Below are positions 1 through 8,106 of a DNA stretch of 64,000 bases, piece after piece. The notes beneath the pieces are model-generated. The model saw only the letters and a program-made list of their open reading frames with translations. It was not told the origin of the DNA and searched no databases. This DNA is from Candidatus Brevundimonas phytovorans (GTDB taxonomy: Bacteria; Pseudomonadota; Alphaproteobacteria; Caulobacterales; Caulobacteraceae): positions 250,501 to 314,500 of the forward strand of contig CP119309.1 of assembly GCA_029203145.1 (NCBI GenBank), in the 5' to 3' direction. Each line of letters begins with the position of its first letter. The first letter of the stretch is position 1. Made by a program: the position numbers and the translations under genes.

Positions 1-254
1 CTGTCGCAGTCCGGCGTCACCGAGACGACGTTGAGGAAGTCGCCGGAGGTCTCGCCCTTCCTCCACCGCCCGCCGCGCGAGCGCGAGAAGAAGGTGGCCT
101 GGCCGCTGTCCAGCGTCTCGCTCAGCGCCGCCTCGTCCATATAGGCCAGGGTCAGCACCTGCAGGGTGTCGGCGTCCTGCACCACGGCGGGGATCAGGCC
201 GCCGCCCTTCTTGAAGTCGATGGAGGCGATGTCGATAGTGGCAGCCAGGGTCAT
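1..254 (-). CDS. hisI: Phosphoribosyl-AMP cyclohydrolase HisI, 3'-truncated by window edge
   Basis: HisI opens the adenine ring of phosphoribosyl-AMP in the third step of histidine synthesis, in the cytoplasm. The first 84 codons are visible, from an ATG at 254. The family's signature is present: the KGETSG motif at residues 66-71 and, at 82-84, a DCD triplet that supplies magnesium and zinc ligands. The C-terminus, and whether a HisE domain is fused to it, lies outside the window. It is the last visible gene of the his operon, about 150 bp after hisF; that gap is filled by a palindromic repeat. The family call is confident from the motif. Confidence 0.9.
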   Translation of the reverse strand, partial: MTLAATIDIASIDFKKGGGLIPAVVQDADTLQVLTLAYMDEAALSETLDSGQATFFSRSRGGRWRKGETSGDFLNVVSVTPDCD

Positions 255-262
255 TTGTCTTG

Positions 263-392
263 TCCGCTCATCCCCGCGGAGGCGGGGACCCAGGTTTGAG
301 CCATCTGACTGACGGCGGCCTTGTTTGCGAAACCCAAGGCGTGGCGTTCGTCGCCAAAGCCTTGGGTCCCCGCCTCCGCGGGGATGAGCGGA
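263..392. repeat. Palindromic intergenic repeat, family C copy 1 (GGAGGCGGGGACCCA arms)
   Basis: A 32-nt arm at 263-294 is the reverse complement of 361-392 with one mismatch. The loop carries a second, smaller inverted pair (CCAAGGC around 334 with AGCCTTGG around 358). A related element with similar loop text is at 42341-42466. The transcript would fold into a long hairpin between hisF and hisI, so it may affect mRNA stability or downstream expression; that is inference. Confidence 0.8.
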
Positions 393-402
393 AGGTGGGC
401 GG

Positions 403-1170
<768 letters not shown>

Positions 1171-1198
1171 TGGACCGCCCCTATGCAGGCGTGGACGG

Positions 1199-1933
1199 TC
1201 ATTGCGCCACGGCCTTCAGGGCTTCGGCGGCGGTGAAACGGCCCTCATAGATGGCGCGCCCGACGATGGCCCCGTCGCAGCCCAGGTCGCGCGCGGCGAT
1301 CAGATCGTTCAGCGACGCCACCCCGCCCGAGGCCTGGATTTTCAGTTCTGGCCGACGCGCCAGGGCCTCGCCCAGCAGGTTGAGATTGGGCCCGGTCAGG
1401 GCCCCGTCGCGGCCCACGTCGGTCATCAGCACATGGGTCAGCAGATCGGACGGATAGCGCTCCAGCACGCTCCACAGATCGACCCCCGCCGACTGGGTCC
1501 AGCCCTTCAGCGCCGGCACCGGAACCCCGTCCTCATATTTGACGTCCAGCGCCAGGGTGATGCGCTCGGAGCCGAACCGCTCCAGCCAGGCCAGCACCGC
1601 GTCGGATTTCGTCACCGCCAGCGAGCCGACCACGACGCGGCTGACGCCGGCTTCCAGCAGGCGCTCGACATCGGCCTCGGAACGCACCCCGCCGCCCGAC
1701 TGGATCTTGACCGGGTTTGATGCCGCCAGTTCGCCGATCAGGCCATGCTGCATGGCGCGCCCGGCCTCGGCGCCGTCCAGATCGACGATATGGACCCAGG
1801 CGGCGCCTTCGCCCGCAAAGGCGGCCAGACGCGCGGCCGGAACCTCGTCATAACGGGTCACCTGATCGAACCGCCCGTGCATCAGGCGCACGCAGACGCC
1901 GTCCTTAAGGTCGATGGCGGGATAGACGATCAT
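1199..1933 (-). CDS. hisA: ProFAR isomerase HisA
   Basis: HisA performs the Amadori rearrangement of ProFAR to PRFAR, the step before HisH/HisF. The 244-aa barrel has the catalytic aspartates at D8 (YPAIDLKDG) and D130 (LALDVK), and the duplicated phosphate-binding GG turns (SGGGV near 79 and SGGVAS near 202). Its ATG overlaps the hisH stop by 4 nt (ATGA), implying translational coupling. It resembles HisF because the two barrels are homologous, but the termini and the order of motifs identify HisA. Confidence 0.95.
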   Translation of the reverse strand: MIVYPAIDLKDGVCVRLMHGRFDQVTRYDEVPAARLAAFAGEGAAWVHIVDLDGAEAGRAMQHGLIGELAASNPVKIQSGGGVRSEADVERLLEAGVSRVVVGSLAVTKSDAVLAWLERFGSERITLALDVKYEDGVPVPALKGWTQSAGVDLWSVLERYPSDLLTHVLMTDVGRDGALTGPNLNLLGEALARRPELKIQASGGVASLNDLIAARDLGCDGAIVGRAIYEGRFTAAEALKAVAQ

Positions 1934-2529
1934 GCGGGCAACTCGAGGAAGTTCTTCAGGATACGGGCGCCGGCGGCCGCAGACCGTTCCGGGTGGAACT
2001 GGCAGCCCCAGCGGTTGGCGCTGTTGACCACGGCGGGGACGGCGATGCCGTAGTCGGCGGCGGCGAGGGTCGCCGGACCGTCGGGACAGACGAAGCCGTG
2101 GACGAAATAGGCCCAGTCGCCGGACCGGATGCCCTCCAGCAACGGATCGGCACGGCGGATGTTCAGGCGGCTCCAGCCCATGTGTGGCGAGGGTCGCGAC
2201 GGGGCGGGGGCGATGGCCTCGACCCGACCGGGGATCAGGCCCAACAGGTCGGCGCCCCCATCTTCGGCGCTGGTCTCGAACAGCAGCTGTTGGCCCAGGC
2301 AGACGCCGAGCAGGGGACGCTTGAAGCGCCGCAGCGGCTCGACCAGACCCAGGGCGTCCAGGCGCTGCATCGCATAGCCCGCCGCGCCGACGCCGGGCAG
2401 GATGACCCGCTCGGCCTCATCGAGATCAGCGGGATCGGCGGTGATCCGAACCCGCGCGCCCAGCCGCTCCAGCGCGAACCGCACCGAGGCCACATTGCCC
2501 GAGCCGTAACCGATCAGGGTGACGTTCAT
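1930..2529 (-). CDS. hisH: Imidazole glycerol phosphate synthase glutaminase subunit HisH
   Basis: HisH is a class I glutamine amidotransferase that hydrolyses glutamine and channels ammonia to HisF. The 199-aa protein has the nucleophile C77 in GVCLGQQ and the rest of the triad at H179 and E181 (FHPE). The PGVG oxyanion-region motif is at about 45-48. It overlaps hisA by 4 nt. It starts immediately beside a palindromic repeat that separates it from the hisC-like/hisB fusion upstream. Confidence 0.95.
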   Translation of the reverse strand: MNVTLIGYGSGNVASVRFALERLGARVRITADPADLDEAERVILPGVGAAGYAMQRLDALGLVEPLRRFKRPLLGVCLGQQLLFETSAEDGGADLLGLIPGRVEAIAPAPSRPSPHMGWSRLNIRRADPLLEGIRSGDWAYFVHGFVCPDGPATLAAADYGIAVPAVVNSANRWGCQFHPERSAAAGARILKNFLELPA

Positions 2530-2686
2530 TTCCCTTCTCCCCTTGAGGGAGAAGGTGGGCGCCGGAGGCGCTCGGATGAGGGGGAGGGCTCAGCGCGCGC
2601 GACGGCCGATGTCGAGAACGCAGCCGGCGTCCCCCTCATCCGTCTCGCTCCGCGAGCCACCTTCTCCCTCGAGGGGAGAAGGGAAA
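2530..2686. repeat. Palindromic intergenic repeat, family B copy 1 (CCCTTCTCCC arms)
   Basis: Inverted arms of about 30 nt, TTTCCCTTCTCCCCTTGAGG onward at 2530 and its near-exact reverse complement ending at 2686 (one mismatch), each followed inward by GATGAGGGG / CCCCTCATC. A full second copy lies at 59450-59596, with short palindromes of the same core at 50688-50711 and 59961-59986. It fills the whole hisH to hisCB gap. Confidence 0.8.
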
Positions 2687-2698
2687 TAACGCCGCTCA

Positions 2699-4132
2699 TC
2701 ACAGCACCCCCTTGGTCGACGGCACCACATCGCCCTCGACGCGGATGGCCTGGCGCAGGGCGCGGCCCAGGGCCTTGAACACGGCCTCGGTCTTGTGGTG
2801 GTCGTCGTCGCCCGTGACCGTGACGTGGATGGCCGCGCCCAGGTTTTCGGCCAGAGACCGCACGACGTGGGCCGTCAGGTCGGTGCGATAGTCGCCGATG
2901 AAGGGCGTCGCGAACCTCCCCTCGAACACCGGATAGGGGCGCCCTGACAGGTCGATGGAGACCGCCGCATTGGCCTCGTCCATTGGCAGGACAAAGCCGT
3001 AGCGCTGGATGCCCTTCCGCTCGCCCAGCGCCTGCTTCAGGGCCTGACCCAGGGCGATGGCGCTGTCCTCGATGGTGTGGTGCGGATCGGTGTGCAGGTC
3101 GCCCTCGCACGACAGGCGGATGGAGAAGCCGCCGTGCGCCGCCACCTGTTCGATCATGTGGTCGAAGAAGCCGACGCCGGTGTGGATCGTCACCGGCCCG
3201 GCGCTGTCCAGATCGACGGCGCAGACGATGCGCGTCTCTTTCGTATCGCGCACGGCCTGACCGACGCGGGTGCGGCGCACCTTGGGCGCGGCGGCCCCCA
3301 GGGCCACCAGCAGTCGGTCGTTGACCTCGGGCTTCAGCGACACCGGCAGACGCACACGATCGCCCGCCGCGTCGGCGCCCAGACCAAAGCGGCGCAGGTC
3401 TTCTATGACCGCCGCGGGATCGGACGGACGGGCGAGGATCACCGGCCCGACCCCGGCCTCCAGCGGCATGACGCGCGCCAGGGCCTCGACGACGCGGGCG
3501 CGTTCGCGCTTCACGCCGTCGATGCGCTCGGCGGTCTCGATCATCCGCGACGGGTCCAGGGCCTGCATCGCCAGCCGCACCGAGACCTCGGGCAGGGCGT
3601 AGGGCTCCAGCACGCCGGCCAGCCGCGCCAGCGTCTGCCCTTGCGCGACCGCCGCGCCGACCCGCGCCCCGGCCAGGCCATAGGCCAGCGACAGGCTGCG
3701 CAGGACGATCAGGTTGGCGTGGTCCTTCACGACGGTGGCGGCGGACGGAGCGTCGGCGAACTCAACCAGGCCTTCGTCCACGACCAGCAGGGCCGGGGCC
3801 ACACGTTCGGCCATCTCGGCGACGGCCTCGGGCGAGCCCAGGGCGCGGATGACGACGGCGGCGGGTTCGGCCCCTTCAGCGGGTCGGGCGTAGAGCGCCG
3901 CCAGTCCCAGATAGGGCTCGGCTTCCGGCGCCTGAACCGTTTGTCGGTCCCGCGCGGCCAGACGCCAGACCAACTCCAGTCCGTGCGTCAGGCCCCGCAC
4001 CGGCAGCACCTGATCGGCGCCGACGCCGTAAATCTCGGCCAGTCGCGCAGCCAGTGCGGTCGGGTCGGCTGGATAGCGGTCCAGACCTTCGCCGCCGGAC
4101 ACCAGCGGCGGATAGGGGGCGGGAAGCGTCAT
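2699..4132 (-). CDS. hisB: Imidazoleglycerol-phosphate dehydratase with degenerate HisC-like N-terminal domain
   Basis: The C-terminal part, about residues 286-477, is a complete HisB that dehydrates imidazole glycerol phosphate to imidazole acetol phosphate. Its manganese-binding motifs are all present: GFFDHM (321-326), DPHHTIED (349-356), SGRPY (396-400) and DDHHKTEA (443-450). Residues 1-285 resemble a shortened class-I/II aminotransferase of the HisC type (LDRYP, VVDE at 117-120, LAGARVG at 153-159). The PLP lysine of the SLSKA motif is Leu149 (codon CTG), the tyrosine after VDE is Leu122, and the PNNPTG and GSDE motifs are missing. HisC is usually about 350 aa. The position between hisD and hisH is where hisC normally sits, so this looks like an old hisC-hisB fusion in which the transaminase half is catalytically dead. 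A working HisC must be elsewhere. Confidence 0.9.
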   Translation of the reverse strand: MTLPAPYPPLVSGGEGLDRYPADPTALAARLAEIYGVGADQVLPVRGLTHGLELVWRLAARDRQTVQAPEAEPYLGLAALYARPAEGAEPAAVVIRALGSPEAVAEMAERVAPALLVVDEGLVEFADAPSAATVVKDHANLIVLRSLSLAYGLAGARVGAAVAQGQTLARLAGVLEPYALPEVSVRLAMQALDPSRMIETAERIDGVKRERARVVEALARVMPLEAGVGPVILARPSDPAAVIEDLRRFGLGADAAGDRVRLPVSLKPEVNDRLLVALGAAAPKVRRTRVGQAVRDTKETRIVCAVDLDSAGPVTIHTGVGFFDHMIEQVAAHGGFSIRLSCEGDLHTDPHHTIEDSAIALGQALKQALGERKGIQRYGFVLPMDEANAAVSIDLSGRPYPVFEGRFATPFIGDYRTDLTAHVVRSLAENLGAAIHVTVTGDDDHHKTEAVFKALGRALRQAIRVEGDVVPSTKGVL

Positions 4133-4136
4133 CGGC

Positions 4137-4294
4137 GATCCTCCCCTGCGCAGCGGGGGAGGGGGACCATGCGCAGCATGGTGGAGGGGGCGGAAACGGA
4201 CATGACGGCGGGGCGGGCTTCAAGCGGGCGCGACCAGAGCCGCCCCCTCCACCGCCTGCGGCGGTCTCCCTCCCCCGTCCTACGGGGGAGGATC
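4137..4294. repeat. Palindromic intergenic repeat, family A copy 1 (CCTCCCC...GGTGGAGGGGGCG)
   Basis: The arms start GATCCTCCCCTGCGCAGCGG and end in the reverse-complement CGGGGGAGGATC. Inside them is a second pair, ACCATGCGCAGCATGGTGG and CCACCGCCTGCGGCGG. Close copies are at 39901-40075 and 40658-40836 and a diverged one at 47801-47940. The outer arms are conserved among copies while the central 50-70 nt differ. It fills the hisD to hisCB gap. Confidence 0.85.
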
Positions 4295-4307
4295 AAGCGA
4301 GAGGCGC

Positions 4308-5615
4308 TCATCCTTCCGTCCTCAGATCGGCCGCCCGCGCGTGGGCCTCCAGACCTTCCATTCGCGCCAGGCGGGCGGCGATGGGGGCCAGGGCGGCGGC
4401 GCCGGCTTGAGTCACCGTCTGCACCGACATGGTGGTCATGAAGCTGGCGGTAGTGATGCCGCCCAGCGTCCGCGCCCCGCCGTCGGTCGGCAGGACGTGG
4501 CTGGGCCCGGCGGCGTAGTCGCCGAGCGTTTCCGCCGCCCACTGGCCGACGAAGACGGCGCCGGCGGCGGTGATCCGGTCCACCAGCCGTTCGGCCTCCT
4601 CGGCCTGGATCGACAGGTGTTCGGGGCCGTAGAGGTTGGCTACCGCGCAGGCCTCGGCCATGTCGGCGACGCGGATGGCGCGCGCCTGTTGCAGCGAGGC
4701 GCGGGCGATGGCGGCGCGGGGCAGGGTCTCCACCTGGCGCTCCACCTCGGCGAGGATCTCGTTCAGGGCGGTGCCGCTGTCGGACACCAGCAGAACCTGA
4801 GCGTCGGCGTCGTGCTCGGCCTGGCTCAGCAGGTCGGCGGCGACAATCTCGAAGTCGGCGTCGCGGTCGGCGATGACCAGCAGCTCCGACGGCCCCGCCG
4901 GCATGTCCTGAGCCGGTCCGCCGGGCAGCGACGAGGCGTAACGCTTGGCCTCGGCCACATAGGCGTTGCCGGGACCGAACAGCTTGTCGACCGGCGCGAT
5001 CACGCCGTCGTCCAGTTCGACGCCGAACGTCAGCGCCGCAATCGCCTGCGCCCCGCCCAGCAGCCACAGCTCATCGAGACCCGCCTCAGCGGCGGCGACG
5101 ATCATGGCGGGGTGAACCGAGCCGTCCTTCGAGGGCGGGGTGACGGCGACGCGCCGCCCGACCCCGGCCACGCCCGCTGGAATGGCCAGCATCAGCAAGG
5201 ATGAGAACAGCGGCGCCGTGCCGCCGGGCACATAGAGGCCGGCCGAGCCGATGGGCCGCCAGACTAGCTTCGACTTCACGCCCGGCGTGGTCTCGATGAA
5301 GGCTGTGTCCTCAGGGCGCGTCGCGGCGTGGAAGACGCGCACATTGTCGGCGGCGACCCGCAAGGCCCGCGCGGCGGCAGGCGGCAGGTCGGCGCGGGCC
5401 TCGGCGGCGGCCTTTTCGGTGATCGCAACCCGGCGCGGCGCGGCGCCGTCCAGCTTGACGGCCCAGTCGGTCACGGCGGCCCCGCCGCGCGTCTGCACGT
5501 CGTCAAAGATCTCGCGCACCACGCGGGCGACGCCGCCCTCGGTGCGCTGCTGCGGGCGGGCCAGCGCCGCCCGACGCTCAGCCGCGTCCAGCCGGTTCCA
5601 GTCGATCCGTTTCAT
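4308..5615 (-). CDS. hisD: Histidinol dehydrogenase HisD
   Basis: HisD carries out the last two NAD-dependent oxidations from L-histidinol to L-histidine and is a zinc enzyme. The 435-aa length is normal. Recognisable motifs are VPGGTAP near 129-135, the LFGPGNAYV cofactor region near 212-220, the zinc ligands Q265 and H268 in SQAEHDAD, the catalytic GPEHLS near 327 and GPSHVLPT toward the C-terminus. A GTG at 5618 precedes the ATG at 5615. The ATG is preferred because it overlaps the hisG stop as TGATG, giving tight coupling. Confidence 0.95.
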   Translation of the reverse strand: MKRIDWNRLDAAERRAALARPQQRTEGGVARVVREIFDDVQTRGGAAVTDWAVKLDGAAPRRVAITEKAAAEARADLPPAAARALRVAADNVRVFHAATRPEDTAFIETTPGVKSKLVWRPIGSAGLYVPGGTAPLFSSLLMLAIPAGVAGVGRRVAVTPPSKDGSVHPAMIVAAAEAGLDELWLLGGAQAIAALTFGVELDDGVIAPVDKLFGPGNAYVAEAKRYASSLPGGPAQDMPAGPSELLVIADRDADFEIVAADLLSQAEHDADAQVLLVSDSGTALNEILAEVERQVETLPRAAIARASLQQARAIRVADMAEACAVANLYGPEHLSIQAEEAERLVDRITAAGAVFVGQWAAETLGDYAAGPSHVLPTDGGARTLGGITTASFMTTMSVQTVTQAGAAALAPIAARLARMEGLEAHARAADLRTEG

Positions 5616-6496
5616 CACATCATCTTCTCGATGGGCAGGACCAGAATGGCCGAGGCCCCGGCCGCCTTCAGCTTCTCCAGCGTCTCCCAGAAGACGGCTT
5701 CCTGACAGACGGCGTGGACGGCCACGGCGTCGTCGCGGCCCGACAGGGGCATGACGGTCGGCGAGCCGGCGCCGGGCAGGATGGCGGTGATCTGATCCAG
5801 GGCCGAACGCGGCGCGTTCAGCATGACGTACTTGGCGCCCTGCGAGGAGACCACGCCGGCCATACGCTCGATGATGCTGTCCAGCAGGTGTTGCAGCCCG
5901 GCCTCGGGCGCGGTCGGCGCCTTGATCAGGACCGCCTGGCTGTCCAGCACGGTTTCCTTGGAGATCAGACCATTGGCCTCCAGCGTCGCCCCGGTCGAGA
6001 CCAGATCGCAGATGGCCGAGGCCAGCTTCAGCCGCGGGGCCACCTCGACGGCGCCGCGCATGGTGACGATGTCGGCGCCGACGCCGTTGTCATCGAGGAA
6101 ACGACGAAGGATCTTGGGGTAGGAGGTGGCGATGCGCAGCCCCTCCAGCGACGACGGACCGGCGTAGTCCAACGTCGGCGGCACGGCGATCTTCAGCGTG
6201 CAGCGGCCAAAGCCCAGGGGCATGACCACCTCGGCGTTCGGCCCGCCGTTCCTGACCTCCTCCAGCACGTTCTCGCCGACGATGCCGAGGTCGCAGACCC
6301 CGTCCGCCACGAAGGTCGGAATGTCGTCGTCGCGCACCCGCAGCAGGTCGATCGGATAGTTCTCGATCCGATACAGCAGGTCGTTGTTGCCCTTGACGAC
6401 CCGCAGGCCGGCGTCGCGGACCAGGTCGAGGCTGCGTTCGGCCAGACGGCCGGATTTCTGGACGGCGATGCGAAGCCGCCCCTGTACGGTGCTCAT
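5615..6496 (-). CDS. hisG: ATP phosphoribosyltransferase HisG, long form
   Basis: HisG commits PRPP and ATP to histidine synthesis and is the feedback-inhibited step. At 293 aa it is the long form, which carries its own C-terminal regulatory (ACT-like) domain and does not need HisZ. The N-terminus has the family's KSGRL motif (14-18), DLGIVGENV (70-78) and, around 146, a PRPP-loop region ending SAICDLVSTGATL. It starts 10 nt after the yerC-like regulator gene and overlaps hisD by one base, so the three genes appear to share a transcript. Confidence 0.94.
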   Translation of the reverse strand: MSTVQGRLRIAVQKSGRLAERSLDLVRDAGLRVVKGNNDLLYRIENYPIDLLRVRDDDIPTFVADGVCDLGIVGENVLEEVRNGGPNAEVVMPLGFGRCTLKIAVPPTLDYAGPSSLEGLRIATSYPKILRRFLDDNGVGADIVTMRGAVEVAPRLKLASAICDLVSTGATLEANGLISKETVLDSQAVLIKAPTAPEAGLQHLLDSIIERMAGVVSSQGAKYVMLNAPRSALDQITAILPGAGSPTVMPLSGRDDAVAVHAVCQEAVFWETLEKLKAAGASAILVLPIEKMM

Positions 6497-6506
6497 GATG
6501 GTTTAC

Positions 6507-6797
6507 TCAGGCTTTCTGCTTCAGGCGGTCCAGCACCAGGCGATAGCCCTGGTGCGGCATGTCTTTGAGGGAGCGCGCGACGCGCACCACGGTGGTCGGA
6601 CTGGCGCAGGCGTCGACCGCGATCTCGCGATAGGTCTTGTCTCCGCCGTCCAGCAGCCGCGCCACCTGCCACCGCTCGGCGAAGGCGCGCAGTTCGGCGG
6701 GGGTGCAGAGGTCGGACAGGAAGGCGTCGGCCTCCGCCCGCGTCTGCAGCGAAAGCAGGGCGTCCAGCAGGGCGGTCTTGGCGGCGTCGGTGCTCAT
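6507..6797 (-). CDS. YerC/YecD family TrpR-like repressor, probable regulator of the his operon
   Basis: A 96-aa protein of the Trp-repressor fold: an all-helical N-terminus, then LCTPAELRAFAERW and the helix-turn-helix TYREIAVDACASPTTVVRVAR. YerC-type proteins have been linked to histidine gene control in Firmicutes by comparative genomics; here it is the first gene of the his operon, 10 nt before hisG. A longer ATG start at 6809 exists, but that codon overlaps the probable -10 box, so the ATG at 6797 with GGAA nine bases upstream is chosen. Regulation of histidine synthesis, with histidine as the effector, is inference. Confidence 0.82.
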   Translation of the reverse strand: MSTDAAKTALLDALLSLQTRAEADAFLSDLCTPAELRAFAERWQVARLLDGGDKTYREIAVDACASPTTVVRVARSLKDMPHQGYRLVLDRLKQKA

Positions 6798-6801
6798 GCC
6801 G

Positions 6802-6834
6802 CGTTCCATTATGCTGTAACAATGGAACGGTCAA
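6802..6834 (-). promoter_or_regulatory. Promoter of the his operon with overlapping palindromic operator
   Basis: On the minus strand TTGACC (6834-6829) and CATAAT (6813-6808) are separated by 15 nt. A perfect 9-bp inverted repeat, CGTTCCATT at 6802-6810 and AATGGAACG at 6821-6829 with a 10-nt spacer, covers the spacer and the -10 box. It ends only 4 nt before the chosen regulator start codon. This is the layout expected for autogenous repression by the adjacent TrpR-like protein. The leader would be very short. Confidence 0.6.
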
Positions 6835-6873
6835 GCGCTGCCGGGACCGGGTCGGCCTAAATCCCGTCCGAGG

Positions 6874-7956
6874 CTATGGCGACGCCATCTCGCCGCTCAG
6901 CACGGCCCGTCCCGAGCGGCGATCCCAGCTGTCGATGATCTCCAGGGCGGCGCGCGCATGCAGGTTATCGCGCGTCTCGCCGGTGGCGGCGCGAATGGCG
7001 CCGGGCGTGGCGTTGAGCCGTTCGGCGAAGGCGCGGTTCAGCCGGGCCTTGCTGGCGTAGCCGCAGCTCTTGGCCACCTCAACGATCGGCGGTCCCGCCG
7101 GCGAGGAAACCAGAAGCCAGGCGCGTTGCAGCCGGCGCTCGTCGATAAAGCGCGCGACCCCGCCATAGGGGGCGAAGGTGCGATAGAGGGTGGCCCGCGA
7201 CACGCCCAACTGGGCGGCGATCCAGGCCGGGGTCAGGACGGCGTCCTGCAGATGATCGTCGATGATCGCCTCGGCGCCGACCTTCAGCGGCACCTCCTCA
7301 CCGCGAGCGCGGCTGGTGTCGGTCAGGGCCAGCCCCAGCATGTCCATGGCGCCGCGGAACACGATCGACCCCTGGGCGGGGGTCATCCGCCGCGAGTCCT
7401 CCCAGAGCCTGTGGACCGTGCTGACGAGGACGCGGGCCAGAGGGTGGTCGGCGCGGATTTCGCAGCCGTGCAGATCGAGGTGGCGCGCCTCCTTGGGCAG
7501 CAGGCTGCGCGAAATGACGATCATCATGGAGGTGTAGTCGACCTGGGTCAGGACGACCGGCTTCTTCAGGTCCAGCACCAAGATGTCGCCTTCGCGCAGG
7601 CGACGCCCCGACCGCGTCGGCGTCACATCGGCCACGCCCGCTTCGATCATGACGATAAAGAGCTGGTCTGCCCCGGTCGCCGCGATGCGGGCCGCGTCGC
7701 GATGCAGGGTCGCCGCGCCGCGCAGACTCGAACGGGAAATGACGCCGTCGGGCAGAACCACGGTCTCGGCCGAATAGTCGAAACCGGGCTGGGCGGCGGT
7801 GCGCTCGGGGTCCAGGTAGAAGGCGAAGGCCACGGACTGCGCCGCGCGCCGCATCAGGTCCCGCATCTCCTCGCCGGGCAGGCGGACATGACGAACACGG
7901 GGAATGGGCTGCTCGAACCGCAGCTCTCCGCCGGAGGTGTCCAGGGCGCCGTTCAT
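6874..7956 (-). CDS. AraC family transcriptional regulator
   Basis: A 360-aa cytoplasmic regulator with a large N-terminal sensing region of the AraC-binding-like type (about residues 30-220) and a C-terminal AraC double helix-turn-helix (about 235-335). The first HTH is visible as AWIAAQLGVSRATLYRTFAPYGG, which spans more than one helix, and the second as VEVAKSCGYASKARLNRAF, followed by the usual GATPGAIR-like ending. It is divergent from the ferredoxin reductase gene across 150 bp, so that gene is a plausible target. The ligand is unknown. Confidence 0.85.
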   Translation of the reverse strand: MNGALDTSGGELRFEQPIPRVRHVRLPGEEMRDLMRRAAQSVAFAFYLDPERTAAQPGFDYSAETVVLPDGVISRSSLRGAATLHRDAARIAATGADQLFIVMIEAGVADVTPTRSGRRLREGDILVLDLKKPVVLTQVDYTSMMIVISRSLLPKEARHLDLHGCEIRADHPLARVLVSTVHRLWEDSRRMTPAQGSIVFRGAMDMLGLALTDTSRARGEEVPLKVGAEAIIDDHLQDAVLTPAWIAAQLGVSRATLYRTFAPYGGVARFIDERRLQRAWLLVSSPAGPPIVEVAKSCGYASKARLNRAFAERLNATPGAIRAATGETRDNLHARAALEIIDSWDRRSGRAVLSGEMASP

Positions 7957-8106
7957 GGCGGCTCAATGACCGAGGTTACGCCAGAGGCCAAGCGGTTTTC
8001 CTCGCCGTGAGACACATTCGCGGCATTCGCCCGTCTGACGAGACGTTTTCCGGGCGACGCACGAGGCCTCTCGCCACCTGCGACTCGTCGCTCTATCTGT
8101 CAGGCC

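Noticed and set aside
7957..8106. CATTCGC repeats and a CGTCT/AGACG palindrome between the AraC-type regulator and the ferredoxin reductase gene
   Set aside because: Too short and common in this GC-rich sequence to call an operator with any confidence.
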